Shown here one piece after another: positions 31,734 to 37,474 of a stretch of 37,474 bases of DNA. The notes beneath the pieces were generated by a model that was not told the origin of the DNA, searched no databases, and was given only the letters and a program-made list of their open reading frames with translations. Numbering within the stretch: position 1 is the stretch's first letter; each line of letters opens with the position of its first letter. Position numbers and translations under genes: made by a program. Source of the DNA: Lachnospiraceae bacterium UBA5899 (GTDB lineage Bacteria; Bacillota; Clostridia; Lachnospirales; Lachnospiraceae); the NCBI GenBank assembly GCA_002432425.1, contig DJEL01000016.1:1-37474 (forward strand). The letters are read 5' to 3'.

Positions 31734-33659
31734 ATGTTGACGTTAAAACCCGAACAGGTACTATTTTCCCAGGGCGAACCGATTGCCGGATTATTCCTTA
31801 TTATAAGCGGCAGTTTTTCCCTCACATTCCCCGGCGGTGAATATACGCTTTCCGGCGGTGATGTGCTCGGCATCTGCGAGTTGTCCGGATCCACCCACTT
31901 CATGACGGCGCAGGCACTGGAAAAAGCCTCTCTTCTTCCCTGTGCCGTTACCGATTTTGCTTCCTTAAAAAGCTTTCTTGCGGAACATACGGACTACTGC
32001 TCCATTTTCAGCCGTTCCGCCTTCCGCCAGATAGGATGCCTGTTCCGTTACTACGAAGCGACGGAGGAAAAAAGCAGCCAGCTTGCCAAACGCCCGGATG
32101 TGGCTGCCGATTTAATCGGCTGTGTCTGCACGGATACGCTGCAGCTTCTTTCTTCCTTAAAAAAGATGGACGATGCCATGCTGCTTCTGCCGGAGGATAT
32201 TCCTCTGCAGGAAGAATCCGAAGAAGCGAAGGCTGCGGCACCCGTGGTTGTGCAGAAGCCCGTGTTCCAGCCTGCGGACACCACCTCGCTTATGCCCCAG
32301 CTCAAAAATTCTCTGGACATTATTCTCACCTATGTAAAAGCGGAGCCGGAATTTGCCGGTGCCTTCCGCACCCTGATTACGGACTATCGGCTCCTGCCCG
32401 ACCGAAACAGTGAGGAACCGGCGGCGAAAAAAATCCGTCAGGATATCACTTCCATGTACTTTGAACTGTATAAGTCCTGTTTCCTTCGGGCAAGCAAATC
32501 CAAATTCATCCCGCTGCCGGTATCCATGTTCCTTTATTTCGGCTACGTGGACGAAAACCTTGCCGGACCGGAAAATGCGGAATTTTTAGCCCACCTTGCC
32601 AAGTACTTAGGAAGCACGCCCCACACCAATGTTTACACCTTCTACGACTGGCTCCTTGCCATCCTGCACGGAGAAAAGGAACCCAGCCGCAACGAATTTG
32701 ATATGGACTACACGGACTACATCCACAGACAGAAGGTTACCGGTGCCATCACCGCCGAAGAAGAGCTCGTCCTCATGAAGGACAACCTTGCCAAGGTCAA
32801 TTATGAGTTTGCCAACATGTTCCCGGCAGTTACCAAAATCACCTTCGGCCGCATCGCTTCTTTCTGCCCGGTCTTTTCCGACCACAACCTGTTAAAGAAG
32901 CCCGGCTCCTCCTTTGTAACGGCGGACTTTATCTCCCGCTCCCTTACGCAGCTTGAGTCCGTGGACTACAGTCTCTTTTACCGGGAATGCACCTATTCCA
33001 ACATGGAGGCGAATATTCCGAAAGAGTTTTTCCACAACCGTGTCCTGCCCGACTTTATTTTAGTACCCGGCATCGGTATGCGGAGCATCATGTGGCAGGA
33101 AATTGAGGGCAAACGCCGTTCCACCCCGGCACGTTTCATTATGCCGATTTTCTATCTGGACGATGCCTATACATCCATCCTGCACCTGTCTGCGGAGTAC
33201 CGTTGGGAAATGTGCAAGCGTGTGCAGGGCGCCCGCTGGAACGATTTGTCCGAACGTTCCCTCACCAGCGAATATTTCGATTACATCCAATTCTACCGCA
33301 AGAACCACGATTTATCCCAGGATGCCAAGGAAAGCATCAAGACGGGACTGCGCAAGGTGCGCGGCAGCTTCAAGGAAATGTTTATCCGGGACTATATTTC
33401 CTACATACTGTTTGAGTCTGCGGGTTCTCCCCGCCTGACAAAGCCCGCCCGTTCCATCCTGTTTACCTACTGCACCTTCTCCAAGGAAATCCGGGACAGG
33501 CTGACCACCAACCCGATTTACAAGGAAATGCTGGACAGACTGGAAATCAAACAGGCGCAGAAGCTCCACAAATACGATTTACTTGTAAAACGCGTGGAAA
33601 ATGCCGGCAAGCCGCTGCCCAAAGAGCTTTTGGAAGAAGGTAAGTATCTTAACATGTAA
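31734..33659 (+). CDS. Cyclic-nucleotide-binding-domain protein with large unknown domain
   Basis: The 641-aa protein begins with a CNBD/cupin fold (about 1-100: LTLKPEQVLFSQGEPIAGLFLIISGSFSL..., TLSGGDVLGICELSG). The phosphate-binding cassette is not canonical: the Gly-Glu and Arg-Thr-Ala residues that hold cAMP are absent. A low-complexity Glu/Ala/Pro linker lies at about 155-185. From there to the end (about 450 residues) is a mostly helical domain I do not recognise (for example VYTFYDWLLAILHGEKEP, DFILVPGIGMRSIMWQEIEGK, RARFIMPIFYLDD-like strand). No helix-turn-helix, kinase or nuclease motif is seen. GGGAGG lies 9 nt before the ATG at 31734, so the frame's earlier ATG at 31713 is rejected. 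The gene is alone on its strand. Confidence 0.85.
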   Translation: MLTLKPEQVLFSQGEPIAGLFLIISGSFSLTFPGGEYTLSGGDVLGICELSGSTHFMTAQALEKASLLPCAVTDFASLKSFLAEHTDYCSIFSRSAFRQIGCLFRYYEATEEKSSQLAKRPDVAADLIGCVCTDTLQLLSSLKKMDDAMLLLPEDIPLQEESEEAKAAAPVVVQKPVFQPADTTSLMPQLKNSLDIILTYVKAEPEFAGAFRTLITDYRLLPDRNSEEPAAKKIRQDITSMYFELYKSCFLRASKSKFIPLPVSMFLYFGYVDENLAGPENAEFLAHLAKYLGSTPHTNVYTFYDWLLAILHGEKEPSRNEFDMDYTDYIHRQKVTGAITAEEELVLMKDNLAKVNYEFANMFPAVTKITFGRIASFCPVFSDHNLLKKPGSSFVTADFISRSLTQLESVDYSLFYRECTYSNMEANIPKEFFHNRVLPDFILVPGIGMRSIMWQEIEGKRRSTPARFIMPIFYLDDAYTSILHLSAEYRWEMCKRVQGARWNDLSERSLTSEYFDYIQFYRKNHDLSQDAKESIKTGLRKVRGSFKEMFIRDYISYILFESAGSPRLTKPARSILFTYCTFSKEIRDRLTTNPIYKEMLDRLEIKQAQKLHKYDLLVKRVENAGKPLPKELLEEGKYLNM

Positions 33660-33687
33660 AAGGCGTGTAAAGATTGTGTTAAAAAAA

Positions 33688-33715
33688 TACACGAAAATAC
33701 ACGAAATACACGAAA
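33688..33715 (+). repeat. Three phased TACACGAAA repeats
   Basis: TACACGAAA occurs at 33688-33696, 33698-33706 and 33707-33715, with periods of 10 and 9 bp. This puts all copies on about the same face of the helix. They end 14 bp before the -35 of the next promoter, which suggests a regulator site, though chance in an A-rich stretch is possible. Confidence 0.7.
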
Positions 33716-33729
33716 AATGAAAAAAAGAG

Positions 33730-33758
33730 TAGACAAAATAAGATTTTTGTATTATAAT
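33730..33758 (+). promoter_or_regulatory. Strong promoter of the candidate small RNA
   Basis: TAGACA (33730-33735) and TATAAT (33753-33758) are separated by 17 bp, giving 11 of 12 consensus bases. The predicted start is at about 33765. Confidence 0.75.
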
Positions 33759-33764
33759 CAATTT

Positions 33765-33865
33765 GTTTCAAGAGATTGAAACTGCTAATTAGCAAAATTC
33801 CGGAAGATTCCCCTTTTACACAATCGAAATGACCGTAGGCTCCCCCCTATGGTCATTTTGATTTT
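33765..33865 (+). ncRNA. Candidate small RNA of about 100 nt
   Basis: A near-consensus promoter and a strong terminator bracket about 100 nt with no reading frame or ribosome site. The RNA would begin with the hairpin GTTTCA-AGAGAT-TGAAAC (33765-33782), exactly at the predicted start. The palindrome GCTAATTAGC (33784-33793) and a C/U-rich single-stranded stretch (ATTCCCCTTTTACACAATC) follow, then the terminator stem. I do not recognise it as 6S, SRP, tmRNA or a known riboswitch. It could alternatively be a transcribed leader of ytaF with attenuation, but the terminator ends 120 nt before that gene and no alternative fold is obvious. Confidence 0.5.
33827..33865 (+). terminator. Intrinsic terminator of the candidate small RNA
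   Basis: A 13-bp stem (33827-33839 and 33846-33858, one G-U pair, loop CTCCCC) is followed by TTTTGATTTT, counting the last bases of the stem. It may also terminate the CNBD transcript, which has no other clear terminator. Confidence 0.85.
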
Positions 33866-33988
33866 AAAATTTCAGGGCATAACTCTTCTGCCCATATATC
33901 ATCCGTCTTTTTTCCTTTTTCATCCTTTTCGGTACCGCCCCTTTTTTCCCACATATAATACAGTAAACCACTAAAAGGATGCGGTATC
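33866..33988 (+). other. ytaF upstream region
   Basis: This 120-bp pyrimidine-rich stretch contains TATAAT at 33954-33959 but no convincing -35 at 16-18 bp. ytaF may use a sporulation sigma factor, an activator, or read-through past the terminator. No riboswitch of the manganese (yybP-ykoY) type was seen. Confidence 0.4.
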
Positions 33989-34543
33989 TTGTCCTTCCTT
34001 CGTATCTGTCTGGAAGCCGCCCTGATTGCCCTGGCGCTTTCCGTTGACTCCTTTGTTGCCGCCTTTTCCTACGGAACCTCAAAAATAAAAATCCCCTTCT
34101 CTTCCGTGGGGATTATCTCTGTTACCGGCAGTCTGATTACCGGACTCTCCATGCTGACCGGTTCTTTCGTGAAGGATTATATTTCTTCCGGTTTCACCAC
34201 CCTTTTAAGCTTCGGCATTTTGTTTCTTTTGGGAGTGCTTAAGCTTTTCGACTCTTCCCAGCCTAAAAATGCCGACAAGGATCATTCCCAAAGCATCTCT
34301 CCGAAAGAGGCACTGTCCCTGTCCGCCGCCCTCTCCTTAGACGGCTGTGCCGCCGGATTCGGAGCCTCTCTCTCCGCCGGTACGCCCGCTACTGCGGTCT
34401 TTCTGTTCTCTTTAGTCTTCGGGGCACTCATGATCCTTATGGGAAGCCATATCGGCAACAAAGCGGCCGGCCGTCTTCCCATAAAACCGGGAATTATCGG
34501 CGGGCTGCTTCTGATATTACTGGCAATTGCCAGACTGCTGTAA
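33989..34543 (+). CDS. ytaF: YtaF-like sporulation membrane protein (MntP superfamily)
   Basis: The 184-aa protein has about six hydrophobic segments. It shows the duplicated signature of the MntP/YtaF (DUF204) superfamily: ALALSVDSFVAAFSYG near residue 17 and ALSLDGCAAGFGASL near 115, each with a membrane-embedded acidic residue. MntP members export manganese. YtaF is a sporulation-associated branch whose substrate is not known, and the overall length and second-repeat sequence fit YtaF better. The start is a TTG; AAAAGGA lies at proper distance, while the ATG at 33979 is out of frame. Its end overlaps the convergent PatB-type gene by 27 bp. Confidence 0.82.
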   Translation: MSFLRICLEAALIALALSVDSFVAAFSYGTSKIKIPFSSVGIISVTGSLITGLSMLTGSFVKDYISSGFTTLLSFGILFLLGVLKLFDSSQPKNADKDHSQSISPKEALSLSAALSLDGCAAGFGASLSAGTPATAVFLFSLVFGALMILMGSHIGNKAAGRLPIKPGIIGGLLLILLAIARLL

Positions 34544-35701
34544 ATATAATTCCACACCCTTCTTTAAGCGGGCGAGTCCGTCAAGCAGACGCTCCTTCGG
34601 GCAGGCAATGTTCAGGCGGACAAAAAGGCGCCCGTTTCCCCGGAAGCCTTCTCCCTTGGACATATAAAGTCCGGTTTCCTTCCGGATAAAATCACAGAGT
34701 TTTCCGGAGTCCTCTGCCACATTTCCCATATAAATCCACAAAAGGTACGTTGCCTCCTGCGGTGTCATCACAAGCTGTGGCAGCTCTTCTTTTAAGAATT
34801 CCTCCACAATCTTTCGGTTCTCCAATAAATACTCCCTGAGTGCGGTAAGCCAGGCATCTCCCTTTGTATAGGCGGCAATGGTTCCCGCCATAGCAAACAC
34901 ATTGGGCTCCGCTACCTCATCCGAATTGAGTCCTCTGTTCATAATCTGCCGAATTCTTTCATCGGGGATAATCACAGCCGCCGACTGCAGCCCTGCCAGA
35001 TTGAATGTTTTGCTGGCGGAAATGCAGGTAATGCTGTTATTTTTGCAAACCTCCGAGACCGATGCAAAGGGCGTATAGGTAACTCCCGGCACGGTCAGTT
35101 CACAATGGATTTCATCGGAAAGCACCGTCACATGGTATTTTTTGCAAAGCTCTCCGATGCGCGCCAGTTCTTCCTTATTCCAGACAATGCCCGCCGGATT
35201 CTGGGGATTGCACAAAATCATAAGAGTGGTCAGCGGATGAGAAAGTTTTTTCTCCAAATCCGCAAAATCAATCGAGTAACGCAGACCGTCGTAAACCAAA
35301 GGATTTTCCAGCGCATGCCTGCCCTGGTTTTCAATGGAGTTAAAGAACACTCCGTAAACTGGCGTCTGCACCACCACGTTGTCTCCCACATTGGTCATCC
35401 GTTTTACGGCACAGGTGACCGCCGGAATGACGCCGGTACAGAAAATCAGCCACTCCTTTTCGATGGCAAGACCGTATTTCGCCCAACGGTTTTGAATGGC
35501 TTCCTGCCATTCCTCCGGCACCACCGAATAACCGAAAATTCCTTCGGATGCTTTTTTCACAAGGCTCTCCGTTATCTCGGGTGCGGTCTTAAAATCCATA
35601 TCCGCCACCCACATGGGAAGCTCTTTTTCCTCCACATCCCATTTTAAGGAACCGGTTCCTCTCCTGTTATGCAGGGTATCAAAATCAAATGTTTTATCCA
35701 T
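34517..35701 (-). CDS. PatB/MalY-family C-S lyase (cystathionine beta-lyase-like)
   Basis: This PLP-dependent fold-type I enzyme has 394 aa. It shows the MalY/PatB pattern: PMWVADMDFKTAPEI at the N-terminus, GYSVVPEEW, VVVQTPVYGVFF, LCNPQNPAGIVW, LSDEIHCEL, and the PLP lysine in CISASKTFNLAGLQ. RGNGRLFVRLNIACP near the end supplies the carboxylate-binding Arg. Such enzymes split cystathionine, cysteine or related thioethers. GGAGGAG lies 6 nt before the ATG at 35701; the frame's earlier start lies inside the upstream gene. It begins 2 nt after the arabinofuranosidase stop, so the two are translationally linked, an unusual partnership. The 3' end overlaps ytaF by 27 bp in convergent orientation. 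Confidence 0.93.
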   Translation of the reverse strand: MDKTFDFDTLHNRRGTGSLKWDVEEKELPMWVADMDFKTAPEITESLVKKASEGIFGYSVVPEEWQEAIQNRWAKYGLAIEKEWLIFCTGVIPAVTCAVKRMTNVGDNVVVQTPVYGVFFNSIENQGRHALENPLVYDGLRYSIDFADLEKKLSHPLTTLMILCNPQNPAGIVWNKEELARIGELCKKYHVTVLSDEIHCELTVPGVTYTPFASVSEVCKNNSITCISASKTFNLAGLQSAAVIIPDERIRQIMNRGLNSDEVAEPNVFAMAGTIAAYTKGDAWLTALREYLLENRKIVEEFLKEELPQLVMTPQEATYLLWIYMGNVAEDSGKLCDFIRKETGLYMSKGEGFRGNGRLFVRLNIACPKERLLDGLARLKKGVELYLQQSGNCQ

Positions 35702-35703
35702 AT

Positions 35704-37212
35704 TTACTCCTCCGCACTCACGGCAAGATGCAGCACGCTGCATGCCGGAATGGTAAATTTTATTTTATTGTCCTGTATGTTGGCTCCCGTAAAACTCTCC
35801 GTATGCACGGCGTCCGGATTTGCAAAGGTATTGTGCGCAGCAAAATTTCCCGTAAGGATTTCACCTTCCACCGCCTTCAGTGCCGTTTCCGCAAATACCG
35901 CCTCTATTTCATAATCCTCGTTTACGGACAGATTATTCAAAGTAATGTGAATTTTTCCGTCCGCTCCCAAAGATACGGACTCACTTAAGTTCGGCACTTT
36001 ATTTTCTTCCTCGGTGCCGATAAGTTCCGTTTCCAGACTGCTGTGCAGAAGCTCGGCATCCTGATGGCAGCGGTACATTTTGAACACATGATAAGTCGGG
36101 GTAAGAAGCATCTTTTCCCCTTCCGTCAGAATGACCGCCTGCAGCACATTCACAAGCTGTGCAATGTTTGCCATTTTCACTCTGTCGCAGTGCTTATTGA
36201 AAAGATTTAAGTTAATGCCCGCCACCAGCGCGTCACGCATGGTGTTCTGCTGGTATAAAAATCCTGGATTGGTGCCCGGCTCGCAGTCATACCAGGTGCC
36301 CCATTCATCCACAATCAATCCAATCTTTTTCTCCGGGTCATATTTATCCATTATTGTCAAATGTCTGTTTAAGAGTTCTTCCATATGAAGGGTTTTCTTT
36401 AAGGTAAGATACCATTCTTTTTCGTCAAAGTCCGTGGCGCTGCCCTTGTGCTCCCAGTCGTGGGGCACCGTATAATAATGCAGGGAAAGTCCGTCCATAA
36501 AGCCATGCACCCACGGATTTCCCTTGTGCGTGGTTTTTAACACTTCTTCCGTCCAGTTATAATCGTCCGCATTCGGTCCGCAGGCAATTTTCTGAATGGG
36601 GCGGTCGGGATGGTAATTGCGCACATAGGTCTGGTACTGTCTGTACAGATTGCCGTAAAACTCCGGGTTCATATTGCCGCCGCAGCCCCAGCTTTCGTTG
36701 CCAACTCCAAAATAATCCACCCGGTAAGGCTCCTCATGTCCGTTCTTCTTTCTAAAATCCGCCATGGGGGATACACCGTCCAGCGTCATATATTCCACCC
36801 ATTCGCTCATTTCCCGCACGGTGCCGCTGCCCAGGTTGCCGTTGATGTAGGTCTTGCAGCCAAGCTGTCTGCACAGCTCCATATATTCGTCCGTTCCGAA
36901 GCTGTTGTCCTCGACCACGCCGCCCCAGTGGGTGTTTATCATTTTCTTTCTTCCGCTTTTGGGACCGACACCGTCCATCCAGTGGTATTCGTCGGCAAAG
37001 CAGCCGCCCGGCCACCGAAGCACCGGAATGCCCATTTCCTTCAGCGCCTTTACAACATCCTTCCGCATGCCGTTTTCATTGGGGATGGGGGAATTTTCTC
37101 CCACATAAATGCCCTCGTAAATGCACCTTCCCAGATGCTCCGAAAAATGCCCCTGCAGTTCCTTATGGATATGCCCCAGTTTTTCTCTGGGATTTGTATA
37201 TAAACGATACAT
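35704..37212 (-). CDS. abfA: Alpha-L-arabinofuranosidase, GH51
   Basis: GH51 enzymes release arabinose from arabinan and arabinoxylan fragments. The 502-aa protein has the family size and no signal peptide, so it should act inside the cell on imported oligosaccharides. The acid/base Glu173 lies in GVGNESWGCGGN and the nucleophile Glu302 in LIVDEWGTWYD. RWPGGCFADEYHW and the C-terminal beta-sandwich are also present. GGGAGG lies 7 nt before the ATG, and a promoter is at 37272-37300. No transporter or sugar regulator is next to it within the window, so its sugar regulon must lie elsewhere. Confidence 0.96.
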   Translation of the reverse strand: MYRLYTNPREKLGHIHKELQGHFSEHLGRCIYEGIYVGENSPIPNENGMRKDVVKALKEMGIPVLRWPGGCFADEYHWMDGVGPKSGRKKMINTHWGGVVEDNSFGTDEYMELCRQLGCKTYINGNLGSGTVREMSEWVEYMTLDGVSPMADFRKKNGHEEPYRVDYFGVGNESWGCGGNMNPEFYGNLYRQYQTYVRNYHPDRPIQKIACGPNADDYNWTEEVLKTTHKGNPWVHGFMDGLSLHYYTVPHDWEHKGSATDFDEKEWYLTLKKTLHMEELLNRHLTIMDKYDPEKKIGLIVDEWGTWYDCEPGTNPGFLYQQNTMRDALVAGINLNLFNKHCDRVKMANIAQLVNVLQAVILTEGEKMLLTPTYHVFKMYRCHQDAELLHSSLETELIGTEEENKVPNLSESVSLGADGKIHITLNNLSVNEDYEIEAVFAETALKAVEGEILTGNFAAHNTFANPDAVHTESFTGANIQDNKIKFTIPACSVLHLAVSAEE

Positions 37213-37271
37213 GTCATGCCCTCCCGTTCTTTATCATACCCGTGCAGCCTGTTATTGCTGCCGTTATCTTT

Positions 37272-37300
37272 AAAGTATCATTCAGGCAGCTTTCCGTCAA
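37272..37300 (-). promoter_or_regulatory. abfA promoter
   Basis: On the minus strand, TTGACG (37300-37295) and TACTTT (37277-37272) are 17 bp apart. TG lies one base upstream of the -10, so this is an extended -10 type. Transcription would start near 37265. Confidence 0.5.
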
Positions 37301-37309
37301 CGGTGAAAA

Positions 37310-37474
37310 TCACCTCCCCTTGTATTCCGTCACCTTCATGCGGTTTCCGTTTACTGTTATCTGTATGGCACCGCTGCAATCGGTTCGGTAAACAACGGTT
37401 CCCGCATCGTCAAGCCGCTCCAGAGTTTCCGCGTGGGGATGACCGTAGGTATTCATAACTCCTTAGATTTTGAT
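37310..37474 (-). pseudogene. C-terminal fragment of a ComEC-type MBL hydrolase with in-frame stop
   Basis: At the right edge, minus-strand codons read MNTYGHPHAETLERLDDAG...VVYRTDCSGAIQITVNG...EYKGR and then TGA. This is the typical end of ComEC-related metallo-beta-lactamase hydrolases, where N-x-YGHPHPE-x-L-x-R-L is followed by a YRTD-x-x-G segment. Homology seems to continue upstream (Gly before the Asn), yet a TAA lies in frame at 37463-37465, three codons before the Met. The gene is therefore probably broken. Only 18 nt of upstream sequence is visible, so a separately translated 48-aa peptide (37310-37456) cannot be excluded. The AAGGAG before the ATG is too close (2 nt) to serve it well. 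Confidence 0.55.

Noticed and set aside
33688..33715. Possible CRISPR-like repeat array
   Set aside because: The units are 9 bp and abut each other, with no spacers and no cas genes.
33765..33988. Manganese (yybP-ykoY) riboswitch before the MntP-family gene
   Set aside because: The conserved loops of that riboswitch were not found, and the terminator ends 120 nt before the gene without an evident alternative structure.
36610..37203. 197-aa plus-strand frame inside the GH51 gene
   Set aside because: It is the antisense shadow of a well-supported enzyme with intact catalytic motifs; there is no ribosome site or promoter.

Overview
The window looks like chromosome from a Gram-positive, low-GC-lineage Clostridia, most likely Lachnospiraceae. 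Three things point there: the dgt-dnaG-rpoD-trmK-Nif3 housekeeping block, a perfect CIRCE operator, and Lachnospiraceae-type proteins of unknown function (a YtaF-like sporulation protein, a SpoIID/PG-binding fusion, and a cluster I recall as the DUF5716/DUF5717 families). This assignment rests on gene content and protein style only; no database search was run. Almost every gene lies on the minus strand. The exceptions are the SpoIID-like gene (9425-10672), a cyclic-nucleotide-binding-domain gene (31734-33659), a candidate small RNA (about 33765-33865) and ytaF (33989-34543).

Layout. 1-794: an AT-rich accessory patch with one small secreted protein, a strong unassigned promoter and the purB terminator. 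795-2228: purB with its own promoter. 2301-9311: a tight four-gene operon with no experimentally known function, transcribed from a promoter at 9342-9371. It encodes a 1211-aa Ig-like/helical-repeat protein, a degenerate Hsp70-like protein, a TPR protein with a coiled coil, and a two-TM coiled-coil protein. It is the best candidate here for an undescribed system. 9425-10672: divergent SpoIID-like peptidoglycan protein. 10732-13390: greA and htpG, with htpG under a perfect CIRCE element. 13547-15635: ilvE and a PrsA-like foldase lipoprotein, overlapping by 14 bp. 15706-18702: MBL/beta-CASP nuclease, thyA and folA, with a large hairpin at the thyA-folA junction. 18808-19164: RNase P RNA with its own promoter and terminator. 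19265-26446: dgt, dnaG, rpoD, trmK, a Nif3-like protein and a TGS/uridine-kinase-like protein, the information-processing block. 26647-31580: an unknown protein, a TetR regulator and the full-length purL. 31734-34543: the plus-strand CNBD protein, candidate sRNA and ytaF. 34517-37212: GH51 arabinofuranosidase and a PatB/MalY-type C-S lyase. 37310-end: C-terminal remnant of a ComEC-type MBL hydrolase with an in-frame stop.

How the genes work together. Nucleotide metabolism is over-represented: purB and purL in purines, thyA and folA in dTMP/folate recycling, and dgt in dNTP turnover. Stress and protein-folding functions form a second theme: htpG with CIRCE, the PrsA-like lipoprotein, greA, and possibly the Hsp70-like operon. 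Many gene starts were moved downstream of the longest ORF, because a Shine-Dalgarno sequence or a promoter position decided between candidates; these cases are stated in the entries. No tRNA, CRISPR array, insertion sequence or prophage was seen.
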